A stretch of 7,971 bases of DNA, from the NCBI GenBank assembly GCA_947175225.1, contig CAMWLX010000143.1:1-7971 (forward strand). Direction: 5' to 3'. The DNA is from an uncultured Porphyromonadaceae bacterium. GTDB taxonomy: Bacteria > Bacteroidota > Bacteroidia > Bacteroidales > Muribaculaceae. The position numbers were made by a program, and so were the translations under genes. The stretch's first letter is position 1. The number at the start of each line of letters is the position of its first letter. The notes beneath the pieces are model-generated. The model was not told the DNA's origin. It did no database searches and saw only the letters and a program-made list of their open reading frames with translations. Positions 1-7,093 of this stretch are shown in pieces.

Positions 1-78
1 CACTTGAGTGTATCGAGTTGCAATGACCCCTCTTTTTTTACTTTTTACCATAAAAATTAAGGTATGTGCCGTATTTTC

Positions 79-109
79 TTTTTTATTAGAAACATATAGA
101 TTAATTTTG
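79..109 (+). promoter_or_regulatory. Predicted Bacteroidetes-type promoter for the exporter operon
   Basis: TAATTTTG at 102-109 fits the Bacteroidetes primary sigma factor -7 consensus TAnnTTTG exactly. The T-rich stretch at 79-84 lies at roughly the right distance to act as a degenerate -33 (TTTG-like) element. Transcription would begin around 115-118, leaving a leader of about 30 bases before the ATG at 145. No equally good match was noticed in front of the five downstream genes. The motif match is seen directly; use as a promoter is inferred. Confidence 0.6.
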
Positions 110-144
110 CATCAAGGAAAAGATTAAGACTAATCAAAACAGTT

Positions 145-1458
145 ATGATGAAAAAATGCAGACTGATTCTTCTACTTGCCGGCTTATCAGTGAGTTCAGC
201 CTTACTGAGAGCCCAAGACAAGATCTGGACTTTCGATGACTGTGTCGAATGGGCCACTACGAACAATACAGCTATACGGCGAACTATGCTGAATATCCAG
301 ACAGCCCGCCAGGACTATTTATCTGCAAAAGATGCTTGGCTTCCTACGGTAGCTTTCAACACCAACCAATCTCTGACCAATTATCCATCACCGAGTTCAG
401 GACGCAACGGCAATTCATATGGGAGCACCTACAATATCGGTGCATCCTGGACAGTATGGGAAGGAAACGTAAGGAAATACCGACAGGAATCAGCTAAGAT
501 ACTTGAACAGCAGCAGAATCTTGCCGGCGATGATGTAGTGAAAACCCTTAAACTCGGTATACTTGAGGCTTATCTCAACATAATGTATGCTGAGGAGACA
601 GTATCAATCGCAGAGCAAACCCTGCAGGTCAGTACAGCCCAAGCGGAACGAGCACTTAAACTGACAGAATCAGGAAGGTCATCACAAGTGGATTATGCAC
701 AGATAGAGAGCCAGAGGGCACAAGACGCCTACAACCTGACGCAAGCAACGAGCAACTACGAAAGTGCGAAGATGGCTCTTAAGAAAATACTTGAACTTGG
801 AATAGACTATAACCTACAAGTAGCAGATGTAAAATTCCCGGATTCAGACGTACTCGCTCCCCTTCCAGACAGAATTGAAGTCTACAATACTGCCGCAGCA
901 TGGCTCCCAACGATAAAAAGCAATGAATTGAGCAAGGAGATATATGCCAATGACGTCAAGATAGCCAAGGCTGGAAACCTCCCCAACATAGCCTTGCAGG
1001 GTGGGCTGAGCACCGGCTACAATTCGGGAGGCTCTGGCTGGACAAGCCAAATGGGACATAACTTCAATGAAAACTTAGGCCTTAGCCTCAGCATACCAAT
1101 ATACGACGGCAACTCAACAAAAAGAGCCGTGGCAAAAGCAAGAATAGCCGAGCAGGAATATGACATCACCAAGAAAGAATTGCTCGACAACCTCTCGCAA
1201 ACAATCGAAAGCCTCTACATAGACGCGACAAATGCCCAGGCAAGATATAACGCAGGCATCTCTCAGCTTAATGCGATGAAGCTCACAGATGATTTGGTAA
1301 ACCGACAGTTTGAACTTGGATATGTCAATCCACTCGATCTATTGACAGCCCACAACAATCTACTGAATGCGCGGCTTGAACTTCTGCAGACCAAGTATAT
1401 GGCTATTCTTGCCGAAAAGACCATAAACTATTACGCGACCCAGGAAGTTTCTTTTTGA
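145..1458 (+). CDS. TolC-family outer-membrane efflux protein
   Basis: This is the outer-membrane channel of a tripartite exporter, forming a trimeric barrel with a periplasmic alpha-helical tunnel through which substrate leaves the cell. Residues 1-23 are a typical signal peptide: a basic start (MMKK), a hydrophobic core, and likely cleavage near Leu-Arg-Ala-Gln. The mature protein shows the two-fold OEP repeat, approximately residues 28-220 and 235-430. Each half has long Ala/Gln/Glu-rich helices and a strand segment, around SWTVWEGN (101-108) and LGLSLSIPIYDG (311-322). At 437 residues it has normal family length and appears intact. It is the first gene of the operon, behind the predicted promoter, and 39 bases before the adaptor gene. 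Either of the two adjacent ATG codons could start it. No Shine-Dalgarno sequence lies close to the start; the AAGG at about 114-117 is too far upstream. The family call is firm; the substrate is unknown. Confidence 0.95.
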   Translation: MMKKCRLILLLAGLSVSSALLRAQDKIWTFDDCVEWATTNNTAIRRTMLNIQTARQDYLSAKDAWLPTVAFNTNQSLTNYPSPSSGRNGNSYGSTYNIGASWTVWEGNVRKYRQESAKILEQQQNLAGDDVVKTLKLGILEAYLNIMYAEETVSIAEQTLQVSTAQAERALKLTESGRSSQVDYAQIESQRAQDAYNLTQATSNYESAKMALKKILELGIDYNLQVADVKFPDSDVLAPLPDRIEVYNTAAAWLPTIKSNELSKEIYANDVKIAKAGNLPNIALQGGLSTGYNSGGSGWTSQMGHNFNENLGLSLSIPIYDGNSTKRAVAKARIAEQEYDITKKELLDNLSQTIESLYIDATNAQARYNAGISQLNAMKLTDDLVNRQFELGYVNPLDLLTAHNNLLNARLELLQTKYMAILAEKTINYYATQEVSF

Positions 1459-1497
1459 ATTCAGATTATAAAACCCTAATAAAATAGTTACTATATA

Positions 1498-2649
1498 ATG
1501 AGAAAGACTATATTTCCGGCTGCCGTACTGTTAGCAGTCAGCTCCTGCTCTGACAAGACATCTTTCGAGCTGGATACATATACGGTAGAGCCTACTTCCT
1601 TGTCGGAGGTAGTGACTGCCACGGGAACCATGGAGTCAGTGACTTCGGTTGATGTCGGTACGCAAGTGACAGGTATTATCAGCAATCTTTTCGTAGACTT
1701 CAACGATCAAGTGACGAAAGGACAATTGATAGCCGAGATTGACAAGACAGTGCTTCAAAGTGAATTGCAGAGTGCTGATGCTACCCTTGCCTCCGCTAAA
1801 GCTACATATGAATACAATAAAAGCAATTATGAGCGCGATAAGGCTCTGCATGCTGAGAAACTGATATCCGACTATGAGTTTCAGACTTCTAAAAAGGATT
1901 ATGAAGTCTCAAAGATGGCATACGAGAAAAGTCAAGCTGATAGAGTGAGGGCAGCTAAAAACCTTACATATGCTGAAATCACGGCCCCTATCGATGGAAT
2001 TGTGGTTTCGAGAGAAGTGGAAGAGGGTCAGACAGTCGTTTCAAGTATGAATGTGGCAAGCCTCTATGTTATCGCCGACCTTGACCATATGCAAGTAGTT
2101 GGTGCAGTCGATGAAGCAGATATAGGTCAGGTGAAAGTTGGCCAGCATGTTACCTTCACAGTGGATGCTTATCCGGATGACACATTCACAGGAACAGTGA
2201 CTCAAGTGCGTATTAATCCTACGACAACGAACAATGTCGTGACATACGAGACAATAGTATCTACTACGAATCCCGACCATAAACTTCTTCCGGGCATGAC
2301 TGCCAATCTATCAATATATACGCTCGAGCTTGAAGGCGCTAACGCAGTGCCACTGAAAGCTCTGAAATTTGAGCCGATGGCAGACGAAGAAGGCAATGAT
2401 CTTCCTAAACCTGAACCACTTAAAGAGCCCACAAAACATTCAGTATGGGTAGTAAGAGACAATCGACTCATAGAAACTGCCGTGCAACTTGGACTGAAAA
2501 ACAGTGTCTATCAGCAGATAACCTCAGGTATCAAACCGGGGGATAAGATTGCTCTGCAATATGAAGAGAAGAAAGGAGTCAATGATGGACCAAAAGCTCA
2601 GGAAAATCCATTCATGCCAAAGCCGCCGGGAGCTAATAAGAGGAAATAA
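1498..2649 (+). CDS. MacA-like periplasmic adaptor (HlyD / RND-MFP family), predicted lipoprotein
   Basis: This is a membrane-fusion protein that bridges the inner-membrane ABC transporter and the TolC-like channel. The N-terminus has a short signal ending in a lipobox, Val-Ser-Ser-Cys, so Cys17 is the likely lipidated residue; E. coli MacA instead uses an N-terminal membrane helix. Domains in order are a first biotinyl-lipoyl half (about 49-82), an alpha-helical hairpin (about 83-155), a second lipoyl half with ITAPIDGIVV (161-170), a beta-barrel (about 196-275) ending in LLPGMTANLSI, and a membrane-proximal domain (about 283-355). A charged insertion rich in Glu, Pro and Lys sits at about 292-314. 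The tail (366-383) is proline- and lysine-rich (NPFMPKPPG). At 383 residues the length is normal. The ATPase gene follows after 3 bases. The MacA-like subtype is inferred from the neighbouring MacB-like genes as well as from the domain order. Confidence 0.93.
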   Translation: MRKTIFPAAVLLAVSSCSDKTSFELDTYTVEPTSLSEVVTATGTMESVTSVDVGTQVTGIISNLFVDFNDQVTKGQLIAEIDKTVLQSELQSADATLASAKATYEYNKSNYERDKALHAEKLISDYEFQTSKKDYEVSKMAYEKSQADRVRAAKNLTYAEITAPIDGIVVSREVEEGQTVVSSMNVASLYVIADLDHMQVVGAVDEADIGQVKVGQHVTFTVDAYPDDTFTGTVTQVRINPTTTNNVVTYETIVSTTNPDHKLLPGMTANLSIYTLELEGANAVPLKALKFEPMADEEGNDLPKPEPLKEPTKHSVWVVRDNRLIETAVQLGLKNSVYQQITSGIKPGDKIALQYEEKKGVNDGPKAQENPFMPKPPGANKRK

Positions 2650-2652
2650 GAA

Positions 2653-3399
2653 ATGGGAAAAAAAGAGATAATAAAAATTGAAAACCTTAAACGCTACTTC
2701 AAGGTTGGAGATGAGACTGTGAAGGCACTTCGAGGGGTCTCTTTCACCATCCATGAAGGAGAGTTTGTGACCATCATGGGTACATCCGGTTCGGGAAAAT
2801 CTACACTCCTTAACACTCTCGGATGCCTGGACACTCCTACTTCAGGGGAATATTACCTTGATGGGATTGCTGTAAAGGGAATGGGTAAGAATGAACGCGC
2901 AAGAATCAGAAACAGAAAGATAGGTTTCATTTTCCAAAACTACAATCTTCTGCCCAAGACTACCGCGCTTGAGAATGTAGAGCTTCCATTGCTCTATAAC
3001 TCATCAGTAAGCGCAAAAGAAAGAGCGGAGAGGGCTGAGAAATGTCTTCGGGAAGTAGGACTTGGAGAAAGAATCTATCATAAGAGCAACCAGATGTCGG
3101 GAGGTCAGCAACAACGAGTAGCCATTGCACGTGCACTTGTGAACAATCCTGTCATAATACTTGCCGACGAGGCTACCGGCAACCTTGACACGAGGACATC
3201 TTTTTCCATTCTGACCCTTTTTCAGCGTCTGCATCGGGAGGGAAAGACAATTATATTTGTGACGCACAATCCGGAGATAGCTCTTTACTCCTCGCGCAAT
3301 ATAATGCTTAAAGATGGCAGGATTGTGAGCGATGAATATAATCATGACATCAAGTCGGCAGAAGAAGTCTATAGAAACCTTCCTGTAGATACTGAATAA
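2653..3399 (+). CDS. MacB/LolD-type ABC transporter ATP-binding protein
   Basis: This is the cytoplasmic ATPase that drives the mechanotransmission-type exporter encoded around it. All nucleotide-binding motifs are visible: Walker A GTSGSGKST (43-51), Q-loop Gln95 in FIFQNYNLL, signature MSGGQQQR (148-155), Walker B VIILADEAT (167-175) with Asp172 and Glu173, D-loop GNLDT (176-180) and switch His205. The FQNYNLLP and EATGNLD wording is typical of the MacB/LolD/FtsE group. At 248 residues it is a stand-alone ATPase with about 25 residues beyond the core. In E. coli MacB this domain is fused to the permease; here the permease is the next gene, 57 bases downstream. It starts 3 bases after the adaptor stop, which suggests translational coupling. 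Lipoprotein release (LolD) is an alternative for the subfamily, but the adaptor and TolC-like neighbours argue for MacB-type export. Confidence 0.95.
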   Translation: MGKKEIIKIENLKRYFKVGDETVKALRGVSFTIHEGEFVTIMGTSGSGKSTLLNTLGCLDTPTSGEYYLDGIAVKGMGKNERARIRNRKIGFIFQNYNLLPKTTALENVELPLLYNSSVSAKERAERAEKCLREVGLGERIYHKSNQMSGGQQQRVAIARALVNNPVIILADEATGNLDTRTSFSILTLFQRLHREGKTIIFVTHNPEIALYSSRNIMLKDGRIVSDEYNHDIKSAEEVYRNLPVDTE

Positions 3400-3400
3400 A

Positions 3401-3424
3401 ATAACCTCATAACCTTATAACCCT
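3401..3424 (+). repeat. Three-copy 8-bp tandem repeat between ATPase and permease genes
   Basis: The units are ATAACCTC (3401-3408), ATAACCTT (3409-3416) and ATAACCCT (3417-3424). The first six bases, ATAACC, are identical in all three copies. The array begins one base after the region following the ATPase stop codon and runs directly into the hairpin at 3424-3447. It could be a product of replication slippage or a short repeated protein- or RNA-binding site; the sequence alone does not decide. Confidence 0.7.
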
Positions 3425-3447
3425 CAACTTTCGTAAGAGAAAGTTGA
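3424..3447 (+). promoter_or_regulatory. Intercistronic hairpin just upstream of the permease start
   Basis: TCAACTTTC (3424-3432) and GAAAGTTGA (3439-3447) are perfect reverse complements and enclose a 6-base loop, GTAAGA. The hairpin ends nine bases before the permease ATG at 3457, so it would sit in or beside the ribosome-binding region. No run of U follows, so it does not look like a simple intrinsic terminator. It may tune permease translation relative to the ATPase, or mark an RNA processing or stability point. The structure is directly visible; the role is inferred. Confidence 0.6.
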
Positions 3448-3456
3448 CTTAAAATT

Positions 3457-4677
3457 ATGAATATAGCGAGTTTATCAAAAATAGCGGTTAAGGCTCTTGG
3501 CAACAACAAGATGCGATGCTTCCTTACGATGCTTGGAGTCATCATCGGAGTGGGAGCAGTAATCGCAATGCTTGCCATCGGCCAGGGATCAAAGAACTCT
3601 ATAAAGGCTCAGATATCTGAGATGGGTAGCAACATGATTATGATTATGCCAGGCGCAGAACGACGTGGGGGTGTACGCCAAAGCAGCGAAGACATGCAGA
3701 CTCTAAAACCGGCTGATTACGATGCCATTGTCAATCAAGCTACCACTATAGCAAATATTACGCCCTCAGTATCTTCATCAGGCCAGTGGGTCAACGGCAA
3801 CAATAACTACCCTTCGCAGGCTCAGGGTGTCAACACACAGTTTCTTGACATTCGCCAGCGCAAAGTCACAGAGGGTGAAATGTTTACTGAAGATGATGTC
3901 AAGACAGCAGCTAAAGTTTGTGTGCTTGGAAAGACCCTTGTAAAAAATCTTTTTCCTGATGGAACAGATCCTTTAGGTAAAGTGGTTAGATTCGGTTCTA
4001 TCCCTCTCACTGTAATCGGAGTGCTTGATGAGAAAGGCTACAATACAATGGGTCAGGACCAAGATGACTTAGCGCTCGTGCCTTATACTACTGTAATGAA
4101 ACGAATGCTTGCCATCGACTATCTGCAAGGAATTCAAGCTTCTGCCATCGACGAGAATAAAACAGATGAGACGATAGCAGAAATTACTGATATTCTGCGC
4201 ACAAACCATAAGCTTCGTCCGGAGCAAGAAGACAATTTTACGATTCGCTCAATGCAGGAATTGGCAGAAATGATATCTTCTACGTCATCGATGATGACAG
4301 TGCTTCTGGCTGCCGTAGCAGGAATTTCTTTGCTTGTAGGTGGTATCGGTATCATGAACATTATGATAGTGAGTGTGACGGAGCGTACACGTGAGATTGG
4401 GCTTCGTATGAGTATAGGCGCGACAGGGCGCGACATTATGACGCAGTTTCTGATTGAAGCAATTATCATTTCAGTGACTGGAGGTATCTTAGGGATTCTT
4501 TTGGGAGCTCTTGCCACATGGATGATAAAGATATTTGCCAATTGGCCGGTCCAGATTGATCCATCTTCGGTAATTCTGTCGTTTTTAGTCTGCACTGTAA
4601 TCGGCATTATATTTGGGTTTTATCCGGCAGCTAAGGCGTCAAACCTTGACCCAATCGAAGCTATAAGATATGAATAA
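3457..4677 (+). CDS. MacB-like ABC transporter permease (MacB_PCD / FtsX family)
   Basis: This is the inner-membrane permease half of the exporter. It has the standard four-helix layout: TM1 at about 20-43, a large periplasmic core domain (about 45-275), then TM2 (about 280-304), TM3 (about 330-355) and TM4 (about 371-390). The cytoplasmic segment TERTREIGLRMSIGA (308-322) is the conserved coupling region that contacts the ATPase. The C-terminus FYPAAKASNLDPIEAIRYE carries the usual FtsX-family ending. At 406 residues the length matches a MacB permease without its fused ATPase domain. Mechanistically this family does not carry substrate across the inner membrane but moves periplasmic substrate into the TolC channel by conformational change. 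The start is set by the first ATG of the frame, just after the hairpin. The kinase gene follows after 29 bases. The transported compound (antibiotic, peptide, lipid or siderophore-like molecule) is not evident. Confidence 0.95.
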   Translation: MNIASLSKIAVKALGNNKMRCFLTMLGVIIGVGAVIAMLAIGQGSKNSIKAQISEMGSNMIMIMPGAERRGGVRQSSEDMQTLKPADYDAIVNQATTIANITPSVSSSGQWVNGNNNYPSQAQGVNTQFLDIRQRKVTEGEMFTEDDVKTAAKVCVLGKTLVKNLFPDGTDPLGKVVRFGSIPLTVIGVLDEKGYNTMGQDQDDLALVPYTTVMKRMLAIDYLQGIQASAIDENKTDETIAEITDILRTNHKLRPEQEDNFTIRSMQELAEMISSTSSMMTVLLAAVAGISLLVGGIGIMNIMIVSVTERTREIGLRMSIGATGRDIMTQFLIEAIIISVTGGILGILLGALATWMIKIFANWPVQIDPSSVILSFLVCTVIGIIFGFYPAAKASNLDPIEAIRYE

Positions 4678-4706
4678 GTAAATCACTATTCCACTATTCT
4701 ATTTAT

Positions 4707-5813
4707 ATGACTCCACAAATCAAGTCGAGTAAGGCAGGGACGGCAGCAGTAATTATGCTTGCCTTCCTGCTTTTCTATTTTCCATCTATGTTGATACTAT
4801 TTACTCACGAGAATGAGCCAAAAGACATGACTGCTTTCAATCTTCTGATTGCAACATGCTATACCGGAGTATTCTGTATCAACTATTTTCTTATTGTTCC
4901 GAAAATCTTTTTCGAGAAAGATAACAAGCTACTTTTTTTCTTCCTTAATGTAGTGATTGTGGTATTTTTGTGTTCTTTGCTTCCTCTATGGTTTGAAAAT
5001 CACGGTGGCTATCCACGACCTCGGCATCTTCAAGGAGTAAAGCTTTCGACCGGACAAATATTCATGGGATATATGAGTTTCATTATCAGAGATGGAATCA
5101 TGATGATACTTTCAATTGCATTGGCATTCGCAATGAGATTGTCGAAAACAAGAGAAGAAATGAGAAGTCGGGTTCTTGAACTCGAAGCGGAACGTCGAAA
5201 CACTGAATTGACGAGTTTGAAAGCTCAATTAAACCCTCATTTTCTTTTCAATTCTCTCAATAATATCTACGCTCTGATTGCCATAGATGCAGGGAAGGCT
5301 CAACAGGCTCTCTACGAGCTGAGCAGCATGCTCAGATTCATGATCTATGATTCACAATCAAAGACAGTAGCCATACCAAAGGAAATGCAATTCATCAACG
5401 ACTATACGCGCCTTATGAGCCTTCGACTCAATCCATCAGTGAAATTTTCATGCAATCTCCCGACCATAAAAGATGATTCTTTACAAATTGCCCCTCTAAT
5501 GATTCTGACTCTTGTAGAGAATGCTTTCAAGCATGTAGCTGTCATTGACAATAGAGGTTTTATTCATATAAATATTCAGATCGACAAAGAATGGCTTAGC
5601 TGTAGCGTCATAAATTCAAGCAAGTATGAGCAGACTGAGAATCTTGAGAAAGGATCATCAGGAGTAGGATTAAGAAACATTGAGAAGCAGCTCGAACTCA
5701 TTTATCCGGGAGCCTATGACCTAAATATTGTCAAGGAGTCATTTGAATTCAAAGCGGAACTTAAAATAAAAGTTGCTGCTCTACGAAGACCAATACAATC
5801 AATGGGGGTTTGA
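4707..5813 (+). CDS. LytS/YehU-type sensor histidine kinase (His_kinase domain family)
   Basis: This membrane-bound kinase is expected to phosphorylate the response regulator encoded immediately downstream. The N-terminal part contains four predicted membrane helices, at about 11-32, 44-64, 74-95 and 124-144, with only short loops and no recognisable periplasmic or PAS/GAF sensor domain. A coiled-coil linker (about 146-172) leads to the His_kinase segment AQLNPHFLFNSLNNIY with phospho-acceptor His178. The ATPase domain shows the N-box LVENAFKHV (Glu271, Asn272) and the glycine motif GSSGVGLRNIEKQL (316-329). At 368 residues the length is typical for Bacteroidetes members. With so little outside the membrane, the signal is probably sensed in or at the membrane, or through the neighbouring transporter; this is inference. 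The stop codon overlaps a possible TTG start of the regulator gene. Confidence 0.94.
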   Translation: MTPQIKSSKAGTAAVIMLAFLLFYFPSMLILFTHENEPKDMTAFNLLIATCYTGVFCINYFLIVPKIFFEKDNKLLFFFLNVVIVVFLCSLLPLWFENHGGYPRPRHLQGVKLSTGQIFMGYMSFIIRDGIMMILSIALAFAMRLSKTREEMRSRVLELEAERRNTELTSLKAQLNPHFLFNSLNNIYALIAIDAGKAQQALYELSSMLRFMIYDSQSKTVAIPKEMQFINDYTRLMSLRLNPSVKFSCNLPTIKDDSLQIAPLMILTLVENAFKHVAVIDNRGFIHINIQIDKEWLSCSVINSSKYEQTENLEKGSSGVGLRNIEKQLELIYPGAYDLNIVKESFEFKAELKIKVAALRRPIQSMGV

Positions 5814-5827
5814 AACGTTTTATTATT

Positions 5828-6547
5828 ATGGAAAACAGATTGAATTGCATAGTGATCGATGATGAGCCACTTGCTCGTGAACTATTGAAGGCTTATATAG
5901 AAAAGACCCCGTCGCTCCAAAATATGGGATGTTATGAATCTGCAGCTGAAGCAATCAAGCCCGTAATGGATGGAAATGTTGACATAATATTTCTCGACAT
6001 CAATATGCCTATGCTCAACGGCATAGACTTTGCTTCGCTTGTGCCTTCAAGCACTCGAATTATATTCGTGACTGCATATGACAGTTATGCGTTGCAGGGA
6101 TTTAAAGTAAATGCACTTGATTATCTTTTGAAACCTGTCAGCTATTCAGACTTTTTGAAATCAGTAAGTCGTGCTATTGAATGGAAGACTATGAGTGACG
6201 CTTATGCTGCCGGACAAAAACAGGAACATAGTGGCCCACGGATGATAACCATTAAGGTAAAGAATCAGTTGGTGCAGATGCGACTTGATTCTATAGAGTA
6301 TGTGGAGGCCCGAAACGACAGAGTGATTGTATTTCGAAAGGATGGAGAACCCCTATCCTCTTTGATGACATTGAAGGAGATTGAGGATATGTTGCCGGCG
6401 GATACATTCATGAGAGTACACAGGTCTTTTATTGTCAATATTCCTCTTGTTGAGATTGTAGAGCGCAATAGAATCGTCTTCGGAAAGACATATGTCCCTA
6501 TATCCGAAAATAAGCGCGATGAGTTTCTATCACGCCTCGGAAAATAA
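5828..6547 (+). CDS. LytTR-family response regulator
   Basis: This is a DNA-binding regulator paired with the kinase before it. The receiver domain (about 5-118) has acidic residues Asp11 and Asp12, phospho-acceptor Asp57 in FLDINMP, Thr82 in FVTAYD and Lys102 in LLKPV. The LytTR DNA-binding domain (about 138-238) includes DSIEYVEARNDRV and the characteristic FMRVHRSFIVN. I chose the ATG at 5828 (239 residues) because MENRLNCIVIDDEP places the first beta-strand at the usual distance from the start. A longer reading from a TTG at 5810 adds six residues and overlaps the kinase stop by four bases; it is possible but less likely. Linkage to the exporter genes suggests that it controls them, but I could not find a convincing paired LytTR binding site in the leader at 1-144. 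Confidence 0.94.
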   Translation: MENRLNCIVIDDEPLARELLKAYIEKTPSLQNMGCYESAAEAIKPVMDGNVDIIFLDINMPMLNGIDFASLVPSSTRIIFVTAYDSYALQGFKVNALDYLLKPVSYSDFLKSVSRAIEWKTMSDAYAAGQKQEHSGPRMITIKVKNQLVQMRLDSIEYVEARNDRVIVFRKDGEPLSSLMTLKEIEDMLPADTFMRVHRSFIVNIPLVEIVERNRIVFGKTYVPISENKRDEFLSRLGK

Positions 6548-6576
6548 GCTTTTAAGCTTACAAATCTTGGATTTGT
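6545..6576. terminator. Possible bidirectional terminator between convergent operons
   Basis: Two adjacent inverted repeats are visible. TAAGCTT (6545-6551) and AAGCTTA (6554-6560) form a palindrome with a 2-base centre. ACAAATC (6560-6566) and GATTTGT (6570-6576) enclose a 3-base loop. The first contains the stop codons of both flanking genes and, read on the minus strand, is followed by four T residues (6544-6541), which is weakly terminator-like. The stems are AT-rich and no strong U tract follows on the plus strand, so function is uncertain. Confidence 0.35.
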
Positions 6577-7091
6577 GCGTTGACTTTTCTGACAGCACAC
6601 CGCATTCCCGGAGAAAGAAGCTCTCTTGAAAGCATAGAAATACGCTCTTTCAACTCATCCAACAACTCCGGATAATATCGGCATATTTTAATAGCTATAT
6701 AAAGAGAAAAACATCTTATTGCATATTGCTCACATTCTGAATTGATATTATTCATGCAAAAGTCAAGAAAATCAACTCGGATGTCTTCGACTTTATAACG
6801 TTGCTCCCTAAGCAATTGAAGCAACATACGCTTCCGTGCAGTCTTTTCTTCTTTAAGAAGCAAATCAATAAGACTATCCTGCTTTGATTGAAGCCACCCA
6901 TTACAATTTTTCTTAAGATGTGTCATGCACCATAATGCATTCGATCCTATCTTGCCGTTATCGCCGTATGCAATTGAAAAAAGCAAATTTATGTTGTCTT
7001 CGTTATTTGAAGCCCAGTCGGCTATCAATTCAAGTTCTCGCTTCCCCAACCGATTGCTCAGTAATGATTTAATATCCACCATAATATCCAT
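6558..7091 (-). CDS. Hypothetical helical protein, probably HEAT-repeat-like
   Basis: I cannot name this 177-residue protein. It has no signal peptide or membrane segment and appears all-helical. Segments such as IGSNALWCMTHL (48-59), then SLIDLLL, ARKRMLLQLLRE and EQYAIRCFSLYIAIKI, followed by an acidic helix (ELLDELKERI), have the amphipathic pattern of HEAT-like solenoid repeats. The C-terminus SPGMRCAVRKVNAQI is basic and resembles the ending of small HEAT-like proteins I recall from Bacteroidetes; that is from memory and was not searched. It starts 2 bases after the stop of the 78-residue membrane protein, so it belongs to the alkD cluster. A second in-frame ATG at 7082 could also be the start. 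HEAT-like solenoids usually bind proteins or, as in AlkD, DNA. No catalytic residues are evident. Confidence 0.82.
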   Translation of the reverse strand: MDIMVDIKSLLSNRLGKRELELIADWASNNEDNINLLFSIAYGDNGKIGSNALWCMTHLKKNCNGWLQSKQDSLIDLLLKEEKTARKRMLLQLLREQRYKVEDIRVDFLDFCMNNINSECEQYAIRCFSLYIAIKICRYYPELLDELKERISMLSRELLSPGMRCAVRKVNAQIQDL

Positions 7092-7093
7092 AT

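Noticed and set aside
1..39. CACT/AGTG inverted repeat at the left edge followed, after a gap, by a T run (33-39), considered as the terminator of an upstream gene
   Set aside because: The stem is only four base pairs, is separated from the T run by over 20 bases, and may be cut by the window edge.
139..147. ACAGTTATG resembling a LytTR half-site near the first start codon
   Set aside because: Functional LytTR targets are paired direct repeats, normally upstream of the promoter. I found no second copy at suitable spacing, and this one overlaps the start codon.
57..266. Short minus-strand frame over the promoter and start of the tolC-like gene
   Set aside because: It covers the predicted promoter and signal-peptide region in antisense and has no supporting features.
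1459..1497. AT-rich gap between the channel and adaptor genes, considered as an internal promoter
   Set aside because: No TAnnTTTG element or stable hairpin is present. It looks like an ordinary operon spacer.
3004..3345. Open frame of 113 codons on the minus strand inside the ATPase gene
   Set aside because: It is fully antisense to a gene with all ABC motifs intact, and its translation shows no recognisable domain.
4134..4607. Open frame of 157 codons on the minus strand inside the permease gene
   Set aside because: It lies wholly antisense to a well-supported permease, has low-complexity Ile/Ser/Arg/Pro-rich content and resembles no known family. Antisense shadows of this kind are common opposite membrane-protein genes.
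6265..6600. Open frame of 111 codons on the minus strand across the end of the response regulator
   Set aside because: It overlaps the LytTR domain coding sequence in antisense and also the end of the HEAT-like gene; both of those are better supported.
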